A DNA stretch of 64,000 nucleotides from Bacteroidales bacterium (GTDB lineage Bacteria > Bacteroidota > Bacteroidia > Bacteroidales > VadinHA17), in the NCBI GenBank assembly GCA_020201035.1, contig JAIVHO010000031.1:186001-250000 (forward strand). The letters run 5' to 3'. The position numbers were made by a program, and so were the translations under genes. The notes under the pieces were generated by a model. That model ran no database searches and was not told where the DNA came from. It saw nothing but the letters and a program-made list of their open reading frames with translations. Within the stretch, counting starts at the first letter, position 1. Every line of letters begins with the position of its first letter. Below are positions 52,711 through 60,748 of the stretch, piece after piece.

Positions 52711-54324
52711 ATGAATCTGTTACACTTAAAAAGATTAACCGTAATCCTTCTCTCAATGGTTGCGGTGCAGCTCTGGGGACAGGAGATTGATCCGTTCGGA
52801 CCCGGATACCCGGAGAGTTGCACAAGTATTATGGTGGGAAAAAAGGCCAGTACAGATGGTTCCGTCATGACAGCCCACAGCTGTGATGGCAACTACCGCA
52901 CATGGATGGAGATTGTGCCAGGTAGAACATTTGAGGATGGTGCAATGCACAAGGTTTACTGGGGAACACTCCATACGGAAACAGCCTGGGATATGAGGAA
53001 CCTGGAACTGAAAGGAGAGATTCCTGAAGTAAAAGAGACCTATTCATACCTCAGCGTAGCCTATCCCTGCCTGAATGAAAAACAACTTGCAATAGGGGAA
53101 ACAACAATCACCGGAAGACGTGAGCTACGCAACACGGATGGACTCTTCCTGATTGAAGAGCTTGAAAAGATAGCACTTGAAAGATGCACAACTGCACGTG
53201 AAGCAATAAAGCTTATGGGTGCCCTGGCTGAAAAGTATGGCTACGGAGATTATGCAGAATGCCTGACGGTTGCTGACCCCAAAGAGGTATGGCATTTTGA
53301 GATATCAGGTGCAGGTACTGATGAGAAGGGTGCGTTGTGGTGTGCCCAGAGAATACCCGACGATCATGTGGGTGTCTCAGCCAATATATCCAGAATATCG
53401 GATGTCGATTTTAACAACCCCGATTTCTTTATGACCTCATCAGACCTGCGGGAAAGATCAAAAAATCTTAAGCTGTGGGACGGAAAGGCCCCCTTCAAGT
53501 TTTATCAGGTTATAAGTGGCCGTAAGCCTTATTCGCGCCGTGAGCACTTTGTTCTGAGCACTATAGCCCCATCACTGAATCTCACTGACGATATGGAAGA
53601 GCTTCCTTTCTCGGTCAGGCCTGAGAAGAAACTTTCACCTGCAGATGTGATGGCATTTTACCGTGCAACATACGAGGGGACAGAGTGGGACATGACTAAG
53701 AACCTGATGGTTGAAAGAAGGTCCAGACCAGGAAGCGCATCGGAAGAACCATCGGTTGACACAGCTAAGAGTTCTGTCGCCAATCCCTGGATGAGCAATG
53801 ACCTGATGACACTGCTTAACACTCTTGCACCCGGCACAGTAACAAGGGAGAGAGCAATAGCAATTGCCGGATGCTCCTATTCACATGTTATTCAGTGCCG
53901 CGACTGGCTGCCCGATGAAGTTGGTGCAGTAGCCTGGCTATCATTTGACAATCCTGGCCAGAGTCCCAGAATTCCTGTCTTCTCAGGAACACTATATCTT
54001 CCTGAAAGCTTTAAAATATGCGGTCAGCACCGCTATCGCACTGATGCTGCCCTATGGAGCTACCGCGAAGCAAACAGGCTCGCTACAGTAAACTGGGGTC
54101 GGGGCCGGGAACTTATTGAACCTGAAGTAATGGCCTTTGAAAAAAAGGGATTTGAAGAGATGCCTATGGTTGAAGAGAAGGTAAAAAAGCTCGTTGCCGA
54201 AGGTAAAAATGACGAAGCCCGCGAATATGTTACTGATTATACCAATAACTTCGCTTTTGCCACAATGAAAAGATGGGAAGCACTGAAGGGTGAACTGTGG
54301 CATATGTTCGGAAGAGGCTTCTGA
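52711..54324 (+). CDS. C69-family dipeptidase (peptidase U34), secreted
   Basis: A 537-residue N-terminal-nucleophile hydrolase. A signal sequence (about residues 1-22) and a short propeptide precede C37 in YPESCTSIMVGKKASTDGS, the expected nucleophile exposed by cleavage. Downstream marks are MTAHSCDGNYRTW and ECLTVADPKEVWHFEI. Family knowledge: Lactobacillus PepD and related enzymes cut dipeptides broadly. In the envelope it would finish degradation of peptides released by other proteases, in line with the amino-acid fermentation genes elsewhere in the window. Confidence 0.9.
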   Translation: MNLLHLKRLTVILLSMVAVQLWGQEIDPFGPGYPESCTSIMVGKKASTDGSVMTAHSCDGNYRTWMEIVPGRTFEDGAMHKVYWGTLHTETAWDMRNLELKGEIPEVKETYSYLSVAYPCLNEKQLAIGETTITGRRELRNTDGLFLIEELEKIALERCTTAREAIKLMGALAEKYGYGDYAECLTVADPKEVWHFEISGAGTDEKGALWCAQRIPDDHVGVSANISRISDVDFNNPDFFMTSSDLRERSKNLKLWDGKAPFKFYQVISGRKPYSRREHFVLSTIAPSLNLTDDMEELPFSVRPEKKLSPADVMAFYRATYEGTEWDMTKNLMVERRSRPGSASEEPSVDTAKSSVANPWMSNDLMTLLNTLAPGTVTRERAIAIAGCSYSHVIQCRDWLPDEVGAVAWLSFDNPGQSPRIPVFSGTLYLPESFKICGQHRYRTDAALWSYREANRLATVNWGRGRELIEPEVMAFEKKGFEEMPMVEEKVKKLVAEGKNDEAREYVTDYTNNFAFATMKRWEALKGELWHMFGRGF

Positions 54325-54439
54325 TAAAGAGGAGACATAATCAGATAAACCGGAAATTACGGGCAGGGGAATAAACTGCCATAGTTGCCTGAAGTTAAGA
54401 ATGAAGCTGGACCGGAGAGAAAAAATAAGTAAGTTGCTG

Positions 54440-54493
54440 AACCGGAAACTAAAAATTAAGGAAACAGGCAAACCGGAAGCTAAGGAAACAGCC
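54440..54493 (+). repeat. Degenerate tandem duplication upstream of hydE
   Basis: The unit AACCGGAARCTAA followed by AAGGAAACAGSC occurs at 54440-54469 and again, 7 bases shorter, at 54471-54493. A related AACCGGAAATTA is at 54348. A short hairpin AGCCA/TGGCT (54490-54503) follows, before TATATTTA at 54503-54510. The whole 200-base gap has no convincing gene. Confidence 0.5.
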
Positions 54494-54525
54494 AAATCTG
54501 GCTATATTTACAGGCTTAAAGGGAT

Positions 54526-55632
54526 ATGGCAGCAATTGTTTCAGAAATATTAAGGAAGGGTGAGCTATCGAAAGAGGATATTATTTATCTTCTGGGTGCT
54601 GATGGCGATGACTTGAGAGAACTCTTCAGAGAAGCAGCACGGATCAAACAGCAATACGTCGGGAACAGCGTATACTACCGGGGACTGATAGAATTCTCAA
54701 ACATATGCGCCAAGAACTGCTACTATTGCGGCATACGAAAAGGCAACAGGGAGGTAAAGAGGTACAATATAACTGATGATGAGATAGTTGCTGCAGCACA
54801 ATTTGCCCTCGACAACAATTACGGATCCATTGCCCTGCAGGCGGGTGAACTTGAATCGGATAGCTTCACATCCAGGATTACAGGCCTTCTGAAAAGGATA
54901 AAACTTATATCAGAAGGGAAACTGGGTATTACCATCTCGCTCGGTGAACAGACAATGGAGGTCTACAAAGAGTGGTTTGATGCAGGTGCTCACAGGTACC
55001 TGCTGCGTATTGAATCCTCAGACAGGGAGCTATATAAAAAAATACATCCGCAGGATGATCTGCACAGTTTTGACAGAAGGACAGAGTGCCTCAGGGATCT
55101 GCAAAAGGCAGGATACCAGACAGGAACAGGGGTGATGATTGGTCTTCCGTTCCAGACACTCTCCAATCTGGCAGAGGATATACTATTTATGAGGGATATG
55201 GATATAGATATGGTTGGCATGGGACCCTATATAGAACATGAAAACACCCCCCTGATACATTACAGGGACCAGCTGCTGCCCATAGCTGAAAGATTTGATA
55301 TGTCACTGAAGATGATTGCCGTCCTGAGAATTGTTATGAAGGATATAAATATTGCTGCGGCCACGGCTCTCCAGGCTATTGACCCAATGGGCCGTGAGAA
55401 AGCAATCAGGATAGGAGCCAATATTATTATGCCCAATATTACACCCGGAATGTACCGCGACAGCTACAGTCTGTATGAAAATAAACCATGTACCGACGAG
55501 GCTGCCGACGATTGCAGGGGATGCCTCGAAGCCAGACTAAGCATGGCGGATGCAGATATCGGTTATGGGGAGTGGGGCGATTCAAAACACTGGCACGCGC
55601 GGCAACAGGAGGATAGGGATACCGCTAAATAA
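54526..55632 (+). CDS. hydE: [FeFe]-hydrogenase maturase HydE (radical SAM)
   Basis: A 368-residue radical SAM enzyme. The cluster motif is C61xxxC65xxC68 in FSNICAKNCYYCGIRKGN. GSIALQAGELES, YLLRIESSDRELYKKIHP, GYQTGTGVMIGLPFQT and MVGMGPYIEHENTPL are HydE marks. A second cysteine set near the C-terminus (CTDEAADDCRGC) matches the accessory cluster found in many HydE. HydE helps build the diiron H-cluster ligand precursor with HydG and HydF. HydF is not in the window. The saccharopine dehydrogenase-like gene follows 15 bases later. Confidence 0.93.
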   Translation: MAAIVSEILRKGELSKEDIIYLLGADGDDLRELFREAARIKQQYVGNSVYYRGLIEFSNICAKNCYYCGIRKGNREVKRYNITDDEIVAAAQFALDNNYGSIALQAGELESDSFTSRITGLLKRIKLISEGKLGITISLGEQTMEVYKEWFDAGAHRYLLRIESSDRELYKKIHPQDDLHSFDRRTECLRDLQKAGYQTGTGVMIGLPFQTLSNLAEDILFMRDMDIDMVGMGPYIEHENTPLIHYRDQLLPIAERFDMSLKMIAVLRIVMKDINIAAATALQAIDPMGREKAIRIGANIIMPNITPGMYRDSYSLYENKPCTDEAADDCRGCLEARLSMADADIGYGEWGDSKHWHARQQEDRDTAK

Positions 55633-55647
55633 ATAAAACTATAGCCT

Positions 55648-56778
55648 ATGAGACAGAAAGTACTTGTTATGGGATGTGGCCTGGTAGGCTCAGCCATAGT
55701 AAAGGACCTCGCCCCTGAATACAGGGTAACAGCAGCAGATATATCTGGCGAAAATCTCGGAATGATAAATTCAATCGCCGGAGTTGAGGTTGTTACTGCA
55801 GATCTGTCAGATGCAGCCACCGTTAATAAGCTGGCAGCGGATCATGACCTTGTAATTGGTGCCCTCCCGGGGTTTATGGGATACAACTCGGTAAAGCACG
55901 TTATTGCAGCAGGCAAAAATATGGTAGATATATCCTTTTTCCCGGAGGATCCGTTCGGACTGGACCGACTGGCAAAATCAAAAGGAGTAACTGTGGTTAC
56001 GGATTGCGGTGTGGCACCGGGTATGGGAAATATTATTCTGGGTTATCACCATCCCAGAATGAACGTTCAGAAGTTTACCTGTATGGTGGGCGGCCTGCCG
56101 TTTAAAAGAGAGTGGCCATGGCAGTATAAGGCTGTCTTTTCACCGGCTGATGTGATAGAGGAGTACACCAGACCTGCCCGCTATATCATCAATGGCGAAA
56201 TGGTGATCAGGGAGGCTCTCTCTGAGCCTGAATATGTGGAGTTTGAAAAGGTCGGTACCCTTGAAGCATGGAATTCAGACGGACTAAGGAGTCTGATTCA
56301 AACCATGCCTGTACCCAACATGATTGAAAAAACCCTCAGATATCCCGGAACCATCGATTACCTTAGAATGCTTCGTGAGACAGGTTTCTTCAGTAACGAC
56401 GAAATAGAGGTGAAGGGCGTCAGGATCAAACCAATCGATCTCACCTCGCAACTGGTCTTCCCGAAATGGAAACTTAAGGAAGGAGAAGAGGATTTCACAG
56501 TAATGAGGATTGTGGTGGAGGGTATAAATGCGGGAGTAAAGGAGAGATATACCTATAACCTTTTTGACCGATTCGACAGGGATAACGGGATAACCAGTAT
56601 GGCCCGTACCACTGGATATACCTGCACTGCCGTGGCAAACCTGATGCTTGAAGGAAGATTCAGCAGACCCGGTATCAATCCGGCCGAATATACCGGCACA
56701 GAAGATGGTAACCTTACCTTTATACTGGAATACCTGAAAGAGAGGAATGTAATCTACAGTATGGAAAAAATCAGCTGA
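55648..56778 (+). CDS. Saccharopine dehydrogenase-family oxidoreductase
   Basis: A 376-residue two-domain oxidoreductase. The NAD(P)-binding Rossmann start is VLVMGCGLVGSAIVKDLA (residues 5-22), followed by VIGALPGFMGYNSVKHVIAAGKNMVDISFF and VVTDCGVAPGMGNIILGYH. A saccharopine reductase-like C-terminal domain contains TMPVPNMIEKTLRYPGTIDYLRMLRETGFF. The substrate may be a lysine-related amino acid adduct; lysine biosynthesis genes are not nearby. It is co-directional with hydE at 15 bases and overlaps the convergent regulator gene by 8 bases. Confidence 0.88.
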   Translation: MRQKVLVMGCGLVGSAIVKDLAPEYRVTAADISGENLGMINSIAGVEVVTADLSDAATVNKLAADHDLVIGALPGFMGYNSVKHVIAAGKNMVDISFFPEDPFGLDRLAKSKGVTVVTDCGVAPGMGNIILGYHHPRMNVQKFTCMVGGLPFKREWPWQYKAVFSPADVIEEYTRPARYIINGEMVIREALSEPEYVEFEKVGTLEAWNSDGLRSLIQTMPVPNMIEKTLRYPGTIDYLRMLRETGFFSNDEIEVKGVRIKPIDLTSQLVFPKWKLKEGEEDFTVMRIVVEGINAGVKERYTYNLFDRFDRDNGITSMARTTGYTCTAVANLMLEGRFSRPGINPAEYTGTEDGNLTFILEYLKERNVIYSMEKIS

Positions 56779-57301
56779 AAGAGACTGCTGAAACAGTAAT
56801 ATCTCCTGATTCAGATAACCGCTTAAGCAGATTCATCTGTTCCTGCGTATCACCTGTAAGTTCAAGAACAATTATTCCAATATCGCGGCCGTTGACCCTC
56901 TCGTTCAGCCCCAGCCGAGTTCTTATTGAGCAGCCATATCTTGAAAGGATATCCTGCATCTCCGTAACCACCGTCTCCCGGTTATCAATTAACAGTGTTG
57001 CAATGGTCCGGTTAGCAATGATCCCAGGCAGTATGTCGGTTCCTACCGAAGAACCAGTCGGGGTAACGTGACGCACCTCCAGCCCGCGGATAGTTTCAAG
57101 GCTGTCGAGCAGACTCCTGTATCCATTATCCTCATCCCGCAGCAAAAGAACCATATAGGCCTCACGGCTGCATGTTTCTGAACTGAGTTCATGAAAACCA
57201 AGCCTTGCACGTATTGCTCCGGCGTGAGCGGTCAGAGCTTTCTGTGTATTTCCGGCCTCCTTTATCCTGTCTGTTATTCTGAGTGCAACAATTCTGATCA
57301 T
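56771..57301 (-). CDS. Tandem TM1266-like (ACT-fold) putative [FeFe]-hydrogenase regulator
   Basis: A 176-residue protein made of two similar halves. The first (about 1-80) has IRIVALRITDRIKEAGNTQKALTAHAGAIRARLGFHE and the second (about 95-176) has RTIATLLIDNRETVVTEMQDILSRYGCSIRTRLGLNE. Both follow the strand-helix-strand pattern and the phrase IRxRLGxxE seen in the small protein TM1266, an ACT/NikR-like fold often found beside hydrogenase maturase genes. Single-domain members are about 80-90 residues. A fused pair is unusual. Its location between hydE and hydG supports a link to hydrogenase maturation or control; no biochemical role is established. Confidence 0.72.
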   Translation of the reverse strand: MIRIVALRITDRIKEAGNTQKALTAHAGAIRARLGFHELSSETCSREAYMVLLLRDEDNGYRSLLDSLETIRGLEVRHVTPTGSSVGTDILPGIIANRTIATLLIDNRETVVTEMQDILSRYGCSIRTRLGLNERVNGRDIGIIVLELTGDTQEQMNLLKRLSESGDITVSAVSFS

Positions 57302-57315
57302 AGTACTCCCTGTTT

Positions 57316-57429
57316 AATAAATGGTATTATACCCCAGGGCAAGCCCTGGACCCTTCTTTCCGGGGCAAGCCCCGGGGAATTTAACCACACCCTCTCGTCC
57401 GCCGAAGCGGAACGCGAAGGTGGATTAAA
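57316..57429. repeat. 114-bp hairpin-rich repeat, copy 1 (at the hydG stop)
   Basis: This unit matches 59025-59138 at 113 of 114 positions, in the same orientation, 1709 bases apart. It holds three small palindromes: CCAGGGC aa GCCCTGG, CCGGGGC aa GCCCCGG and TCCGC cgaa GCGGA. Its right end includes the hydG stop codon. The two copies bracket hydG. No transposase is present, so it looks like a REP- or MITE-like non-autonomous repeat. Confidence 0.85.
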
Positions 57430-58849
57430 AATAGAGATCCCTCTCACCGTTCCTTATTCGCTGCAGCCTATCCTTCAGATCACCAACAATCTTCTCATCA
57501 ATGGTTGCCAGATTTCTTTCGATAGCCTTCCACCCCTTCTCTGCCAGCTCGGGCCCGGCATAATCCTCAATATATTCGGCAAGGGTTAATGCAGCATTTG
57601 GTGAGCAGTACCTCTTTATAAATCCCGGAACTGAAAACTCCATAAAGTGTTCACCCGTTCTTCCCAACCGGTAACACGCAGTACAGAAAGAGGGAAGAAA
57701 GTCATCGTCCAGGAGCTCATCAATTACTTCGGCCAGACTCCTTTCATCACTTATCCTGAACTGCTCCCTGTTAAGATTCTGATCATTGTTTTTGATATCA
57801 GAGTAGGATCCCAGCTCAATCTTTGTACCGCCATCAATCTGTGAAACGCCATACTGAATAACCTCCCTGCGCACATCATGATCTTCGCGTGCAGTAAGTA
57901 TCAGTCCGGTATATGGCACTGCAAGCCTAAGTATGGCAACAAGCTTCTTAAAATCATCATCACTCACCTGATACCTGTCATCCAGATCAAGTGCAGCAGC
58001 ATCCTTTATTCTTGGGAAGGAGATGGTGTGGGGACCAACGTTGTAGCATGCCTCAAGGTGGTTGGTGTGTCTTACCAGACCCAGCACCTCAAAACGCCAG
58101 TCGTAAAGTCCAAACAACACCCCTATTCCAACATCATCTATTCCGGCCTCCTGAGCACGATCAAGTCCGGTCAGCCGCCATTCATAATCAGCCTTCTTTC
58201 CGCTCAGATGATACCATTTATATGCTTCCGGATGATATGTCTCCTGAAATATCTGATAGGTGCCAATACCTGATTTACCAACCGTTCTGAAACCCTCAAT
58301 ATCAAGAGGGGCTGCATTAATATTTACCCTTCTTATTTCACCATTACCTTTTTTTACGCTGTAGACCGTTCTGGCCGTATGCGCAATAAATTCCGGAGAA
58401 TAGTCACGGTGTTCACCGTAAACAAGGATTAATCTCTTCTGACCATTATCCTCAAGGGCCGCCACCTCCCTGACTATCTCTTCATCGCTGAGTGTCATTC
58501 GCTGAGCCTCTGTGTTACCCGACCTGAAACCGCAGTAACTGCAGTTGTTACTGCAGTAATTTCCTACGTAGAGAGGAGCAAACAGAACTATCCTGTTACC
58601 GTAAACACGCTTTTTCAGTTCGCGCGCACCTTCTTTAATCTCTTCTATCAGTTCAGGGTCGGAAGCATTTACAAGCACAGCAGTCTCTTCGAGAGTTAGC
58701 CTCTGCTTATCCAGAGACTTTGCTATGACACTACGAACCTTCTCCCTGTCTGAAGTGGTATTGTTTATAATGTTCCATATTTCATCGGGATCAATAAAGG
58801 GCTTCATCCTTTCATCCCTGATTGACAACTTTTCGGGTGTAAACTTCAT
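57425..58849 (-). CDS. hydG: [FeFe]-hydrogenase maturase HydG (radical SAM tyrosine lyase)
   Basis: A 474-residue radical SAM enzyme splitting tyrosine to give CO and cyanide for the H-cluster. The SAM cluster motif is C99xxxC103xxC106 in VGNYCSNNCSYCGFRSGN. The C-terminal auxiliary-cluster region has FCTACYRLGRTGEHFMEF and a cysteine in FIKRYCSPNAAL. HTNHLEACYNVGPHTISFPRI is another HydG mark. It is close to family length. The stop codon lies inside one end of the 114-bp repeat, so the repeat may have inserted at, or been selected at, the gene end. Confidence 0.95.
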   Translation of the reverse strand: MKFTPEKLSIRDERMKPFIDPDEIWNIINNTTSDREKVRSVIAKSLDKQRLTLEETAVLVNASDPELIEEIKEGARELKKRVYGNRIVLFAPLYVGNYCSNNCSYCGFRSGNTEAQRMTLSDEEIVREVAALEDNGQKRLILVYGEHRDYSPEFIAHTARTVYSVKKGNGEIRRVNINAAPLDIEGFRTVGKSGIGTYQIFQETYHPEAYKWYHLSGKKADYEWRLTGLDRAQEAGIDDVGIGVLFGLYDWRFEVLGLVRHTNHLEACYNVGPHTISFPRIKDAAALDLDDRYQVSDDDFKKLVAILRLAVPYTGLILTAREDHDVRREVIQYGVSQIDGGTKIELGSYSDIKNNDQNLNREQFRISDERSLAEVIDELLDDDFLPSFCTACYRLGRTGEHFMEFSVPGFIKRYCSPNAALTLAEYIEDYAGPELAEKGWKAIERNLATIDEKIVGDLKDRLQRIRNGERDLYF

Positions 58850-59024
58850 CTCCCTTGCTCTCCTATATTATATAAATCACCGAAATATACCAACCTGATC
58901 TGAAATCCCATCCTCTTTCCGGTGCTGTCTGGAATTAAACTAAATAAAAAATATACTACAAAAATAGCAAAACCCTGATTAAAAACTTATGAATATTATC
59001 ATGCAAAACAGCAGAAAATCAGAG

Positions 59025-59138
59025 AATAAATGGTATTATACCCCAGGGCAAGCACTGGACCCTTCTTTCCGGGGCAAGCCCCGGGGAATTTAACCACACC
59101 CTCTCGTCCGCCGAAGCGGAACGCGAAGGTGGATTAAA
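59025..59138. repeat. 114-bp hairpin-rich repeat, copy 2 (downstream of the RibF-like gene)
   Basis: Same unit as 57316-57429 with one base change, which breaks the first palindrome (GCCCTGG to GCACTGG). It fills about a third of the 308-base gene-free stretch from 58850 to 59157; the rest is AT-rich with no recognised signal. It sits 19 bases past the stop of the RibF-like gene. Confidence 0.85.
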
Positions 59139-59157
59139 TTTTCGTGTAACCGTATGA

Positions 59158-60084
59158 TTAATAAATAAGATCCTCCACCTCCCGCACAACCGACTCAATA
59201 AAACGTGGATCATCCTGAAAGATACTGCTTTTAAAGGGAGCACTCATCCGGCGGTGGAAATTAATCCTGACTGTCCCAACCTGCAGGGAGTGAATATCCT
59301 TGCCCTCAAAAAGACTCAGAAAGAGATGGCTGCTTCCAGCCATATCGCTGGTTATCAGAGATATTCCCCTGTGCTCTAATTTGTCTGTAATAACTGTAAC
59401 TGCATATGCTCCCGCCGGGGGCAAAAGTTTATCTTCTTCATCCGTGGCTACCAGAGCAAAACTGGTATCACCTGATAACAGTGGTGGCACAGGCTCTATA
59501 TCTGCAATTACCATATAATAGTGATCAAGGTAAGCGTTAACTCTCTGTATAAAGCCCTCCCTCAGCGATCTTCTTATTTCGGTTGAACTGACAGTCTCAT
59601 TCTGCACCTCCTGCTCAGGTATCATCTCTGTAATAAACCCCAGCCTTTCAGCCATTCCCTCAAGGGAAGAGAAATCTCCCTCCTTGTTATGACCGAAGAA
59701 ATGATTGAATCCAACCACAATTACCCTTGCATGAAGCAGGCCAACCAGATACTTCTCAACGAAGCAGGCAGAAGAGATATCTGCAAACTGCCTGTTAAAT
59801 TCTATAATAATCAGATTATCCAGACCCGACTCCCGCAACAGTTCTATTTTTTCCTTCTGGGTATTAATCAGACTTAGACCCTTCCCAACAGTTTCCGGAT
59901 AGAGAACCTTACGCGGATGCGGGTGAAAGGTTATAAGAACTGACTCTCCGTTATATCTGTGTGCCAGCTGCTTCAGCCGGTTCAAAATCACTTTATGCCC
60001 AAAATGAACCCCGTCAAAGGTTCCGGTTGTTACCACAGGGTTAACTATTTTATCACACCCCTCAAATCCCCTGAATATTCTCAT
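59158..60084 (-). CDS. ribF: RibF-like FAD synthetase with degenerate riboflavin-kinase domain
   Basis: A RibF homologue of about 309 residues. The N-terminal nucleotidyltransferase looks intact: TTGTFDGVHFGHKVIL, LITFHPHPRKVL, VGFNHFFGHNKEGDF and VSSTEIRRSLREG. The C-terminal half keeps the general pattern (LLPPAGAYAVTV, SLFEGKDIHSLQVGTVRINF) but lacks the riboflavin-kinase signature normally seen as GxxxGFPTAN. It may therefore only adenylate FMN, or have another partner role. The frame is open from 60132, but ATG 60084 (MRIFRGFEGCD) avoids overlap with rex and matches RibF starts. It follows rex by 10 bases. Confidence 0.82.
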   Translation of the reverse strand: MRIFRGFEGCDKIVNPVVTTGTFDGVHFGHKVILNRLKQLAHRYNGESVLITFHPHPRKVLYPETVGKGLSLINTQKEKIELLRESGLDNLIIIEFNRQFADISSACFVEKYLVGLLHARVIVVGFNHFFGHNKEGDFSSLEGMAERLGFITEMIPEQEVQNETVSSTEIRRSLREGFIQRVNAYLDHYYMVIADIEPVPPLLSGDTSFALVATDEEDKLLPPAGAYAVTVITDKLEHRGISLITSDMAGSSHLFLSLFEGKDIHSLQVGTVRINFHRRMSAPFKSSIFQDDPRFIESVVREVEDLIY

Positions 60085-60094
60085 CACCCTGCTG

Positions 60095-60748
60095 CTATCT
60101 TGCTTCTTTAACAAAATAGGCAACCTTTTCAAGAAAGGTAATCATATCAAACTCTTCCAGATATACATTTGGCGGCATATTGAGTGCAACCGTGGTAAAG
60201 TTCAAAAAACCCTTAAGGCCGTAACGTATCCCCTCCTCGGCAACTGCCCTTGCACTTTCAGGAGGAACGGTAAGGATGGCAATTGAAATATTCTCACTCC
60301 GTATTATCTCTTCCATCTTCTCAACGGGGTGACATCTGACACCCGCAATTACCCTGTTAATCTTCTGAGGATCATTATCAAAAGCTGCCACAATATTCAG
60401 CTTTGATCGTTTTCCCTTGAAATAGGCGGTAACTGCTCTTCCAAGATTACCAAGGCCTATTACTGCTACATTCTGCCCCTGTTCAGAATCTATTATTTCA
60501 CCAATAGTTCTGATAAGCTCCTTTACATCATATCCTTTTTTCAGAACGCTTGAATAACCTATAAGCATAAGGTCACGACGCACCTGTACCGCTGTAATGT
60601 GGAGCAATCCGGCGAGCTCATGTGAATAGATGTAGTTATTACCCTCATCCAGATATTTGAGAAGTGTACGCCTGTATTCGCTAAGCCTCTCAACTGTTTT
60701 ACCGGGGAGTTTATCCATGGTGAGTTTTTTTAAGTTTCTGGTTATCAT
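60095..60748 (-). CDS. rex: Redox-sensing transcriptional repressor Rex
   Basis: A 217-residue Rex. The N-terminal winged helix has TVERLSEYRRTLLKYLDEG, YIYSHELAGLLHITAVQVRRDLMLIGYS and GYDVKELIRTIGEII. The Rossmann NADH-sensing domain starts NVAVIGLGNLGRAVTAYF and has VAAFDNDPQKINRVIAGVR and FTTVALNMPPNVYLEEFDM. Rex leaves DNA when NADH rises and so induces fermentation and hydrogenase genes. It overlaps the hybrid kinase gene by 4 bases, so both are in one transcript. The first ATG (60748) or the one ten codons in (60718) could be the start. Confidence 0.94.
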   Translation of the reverse strand: MITRNLKKLTMDKLPGKTVERLSEYRRTLLKYLDEGNNYIYSHELAGLLHITAVQVRRDLMLIGYSSVLKKGYDVKELIRTIGEIIDSEQGQNVAVIGLGNLGRAVTAYFKGKRSKLNIVAAFDNDPQKINRVIAGVRCHPVEKMEEIIRSENISIAILTVPPESARAVAEEGIRYGLKGFLNFTTVALNMPPNVYLEEFDMITFLEKVAYFVKEAR

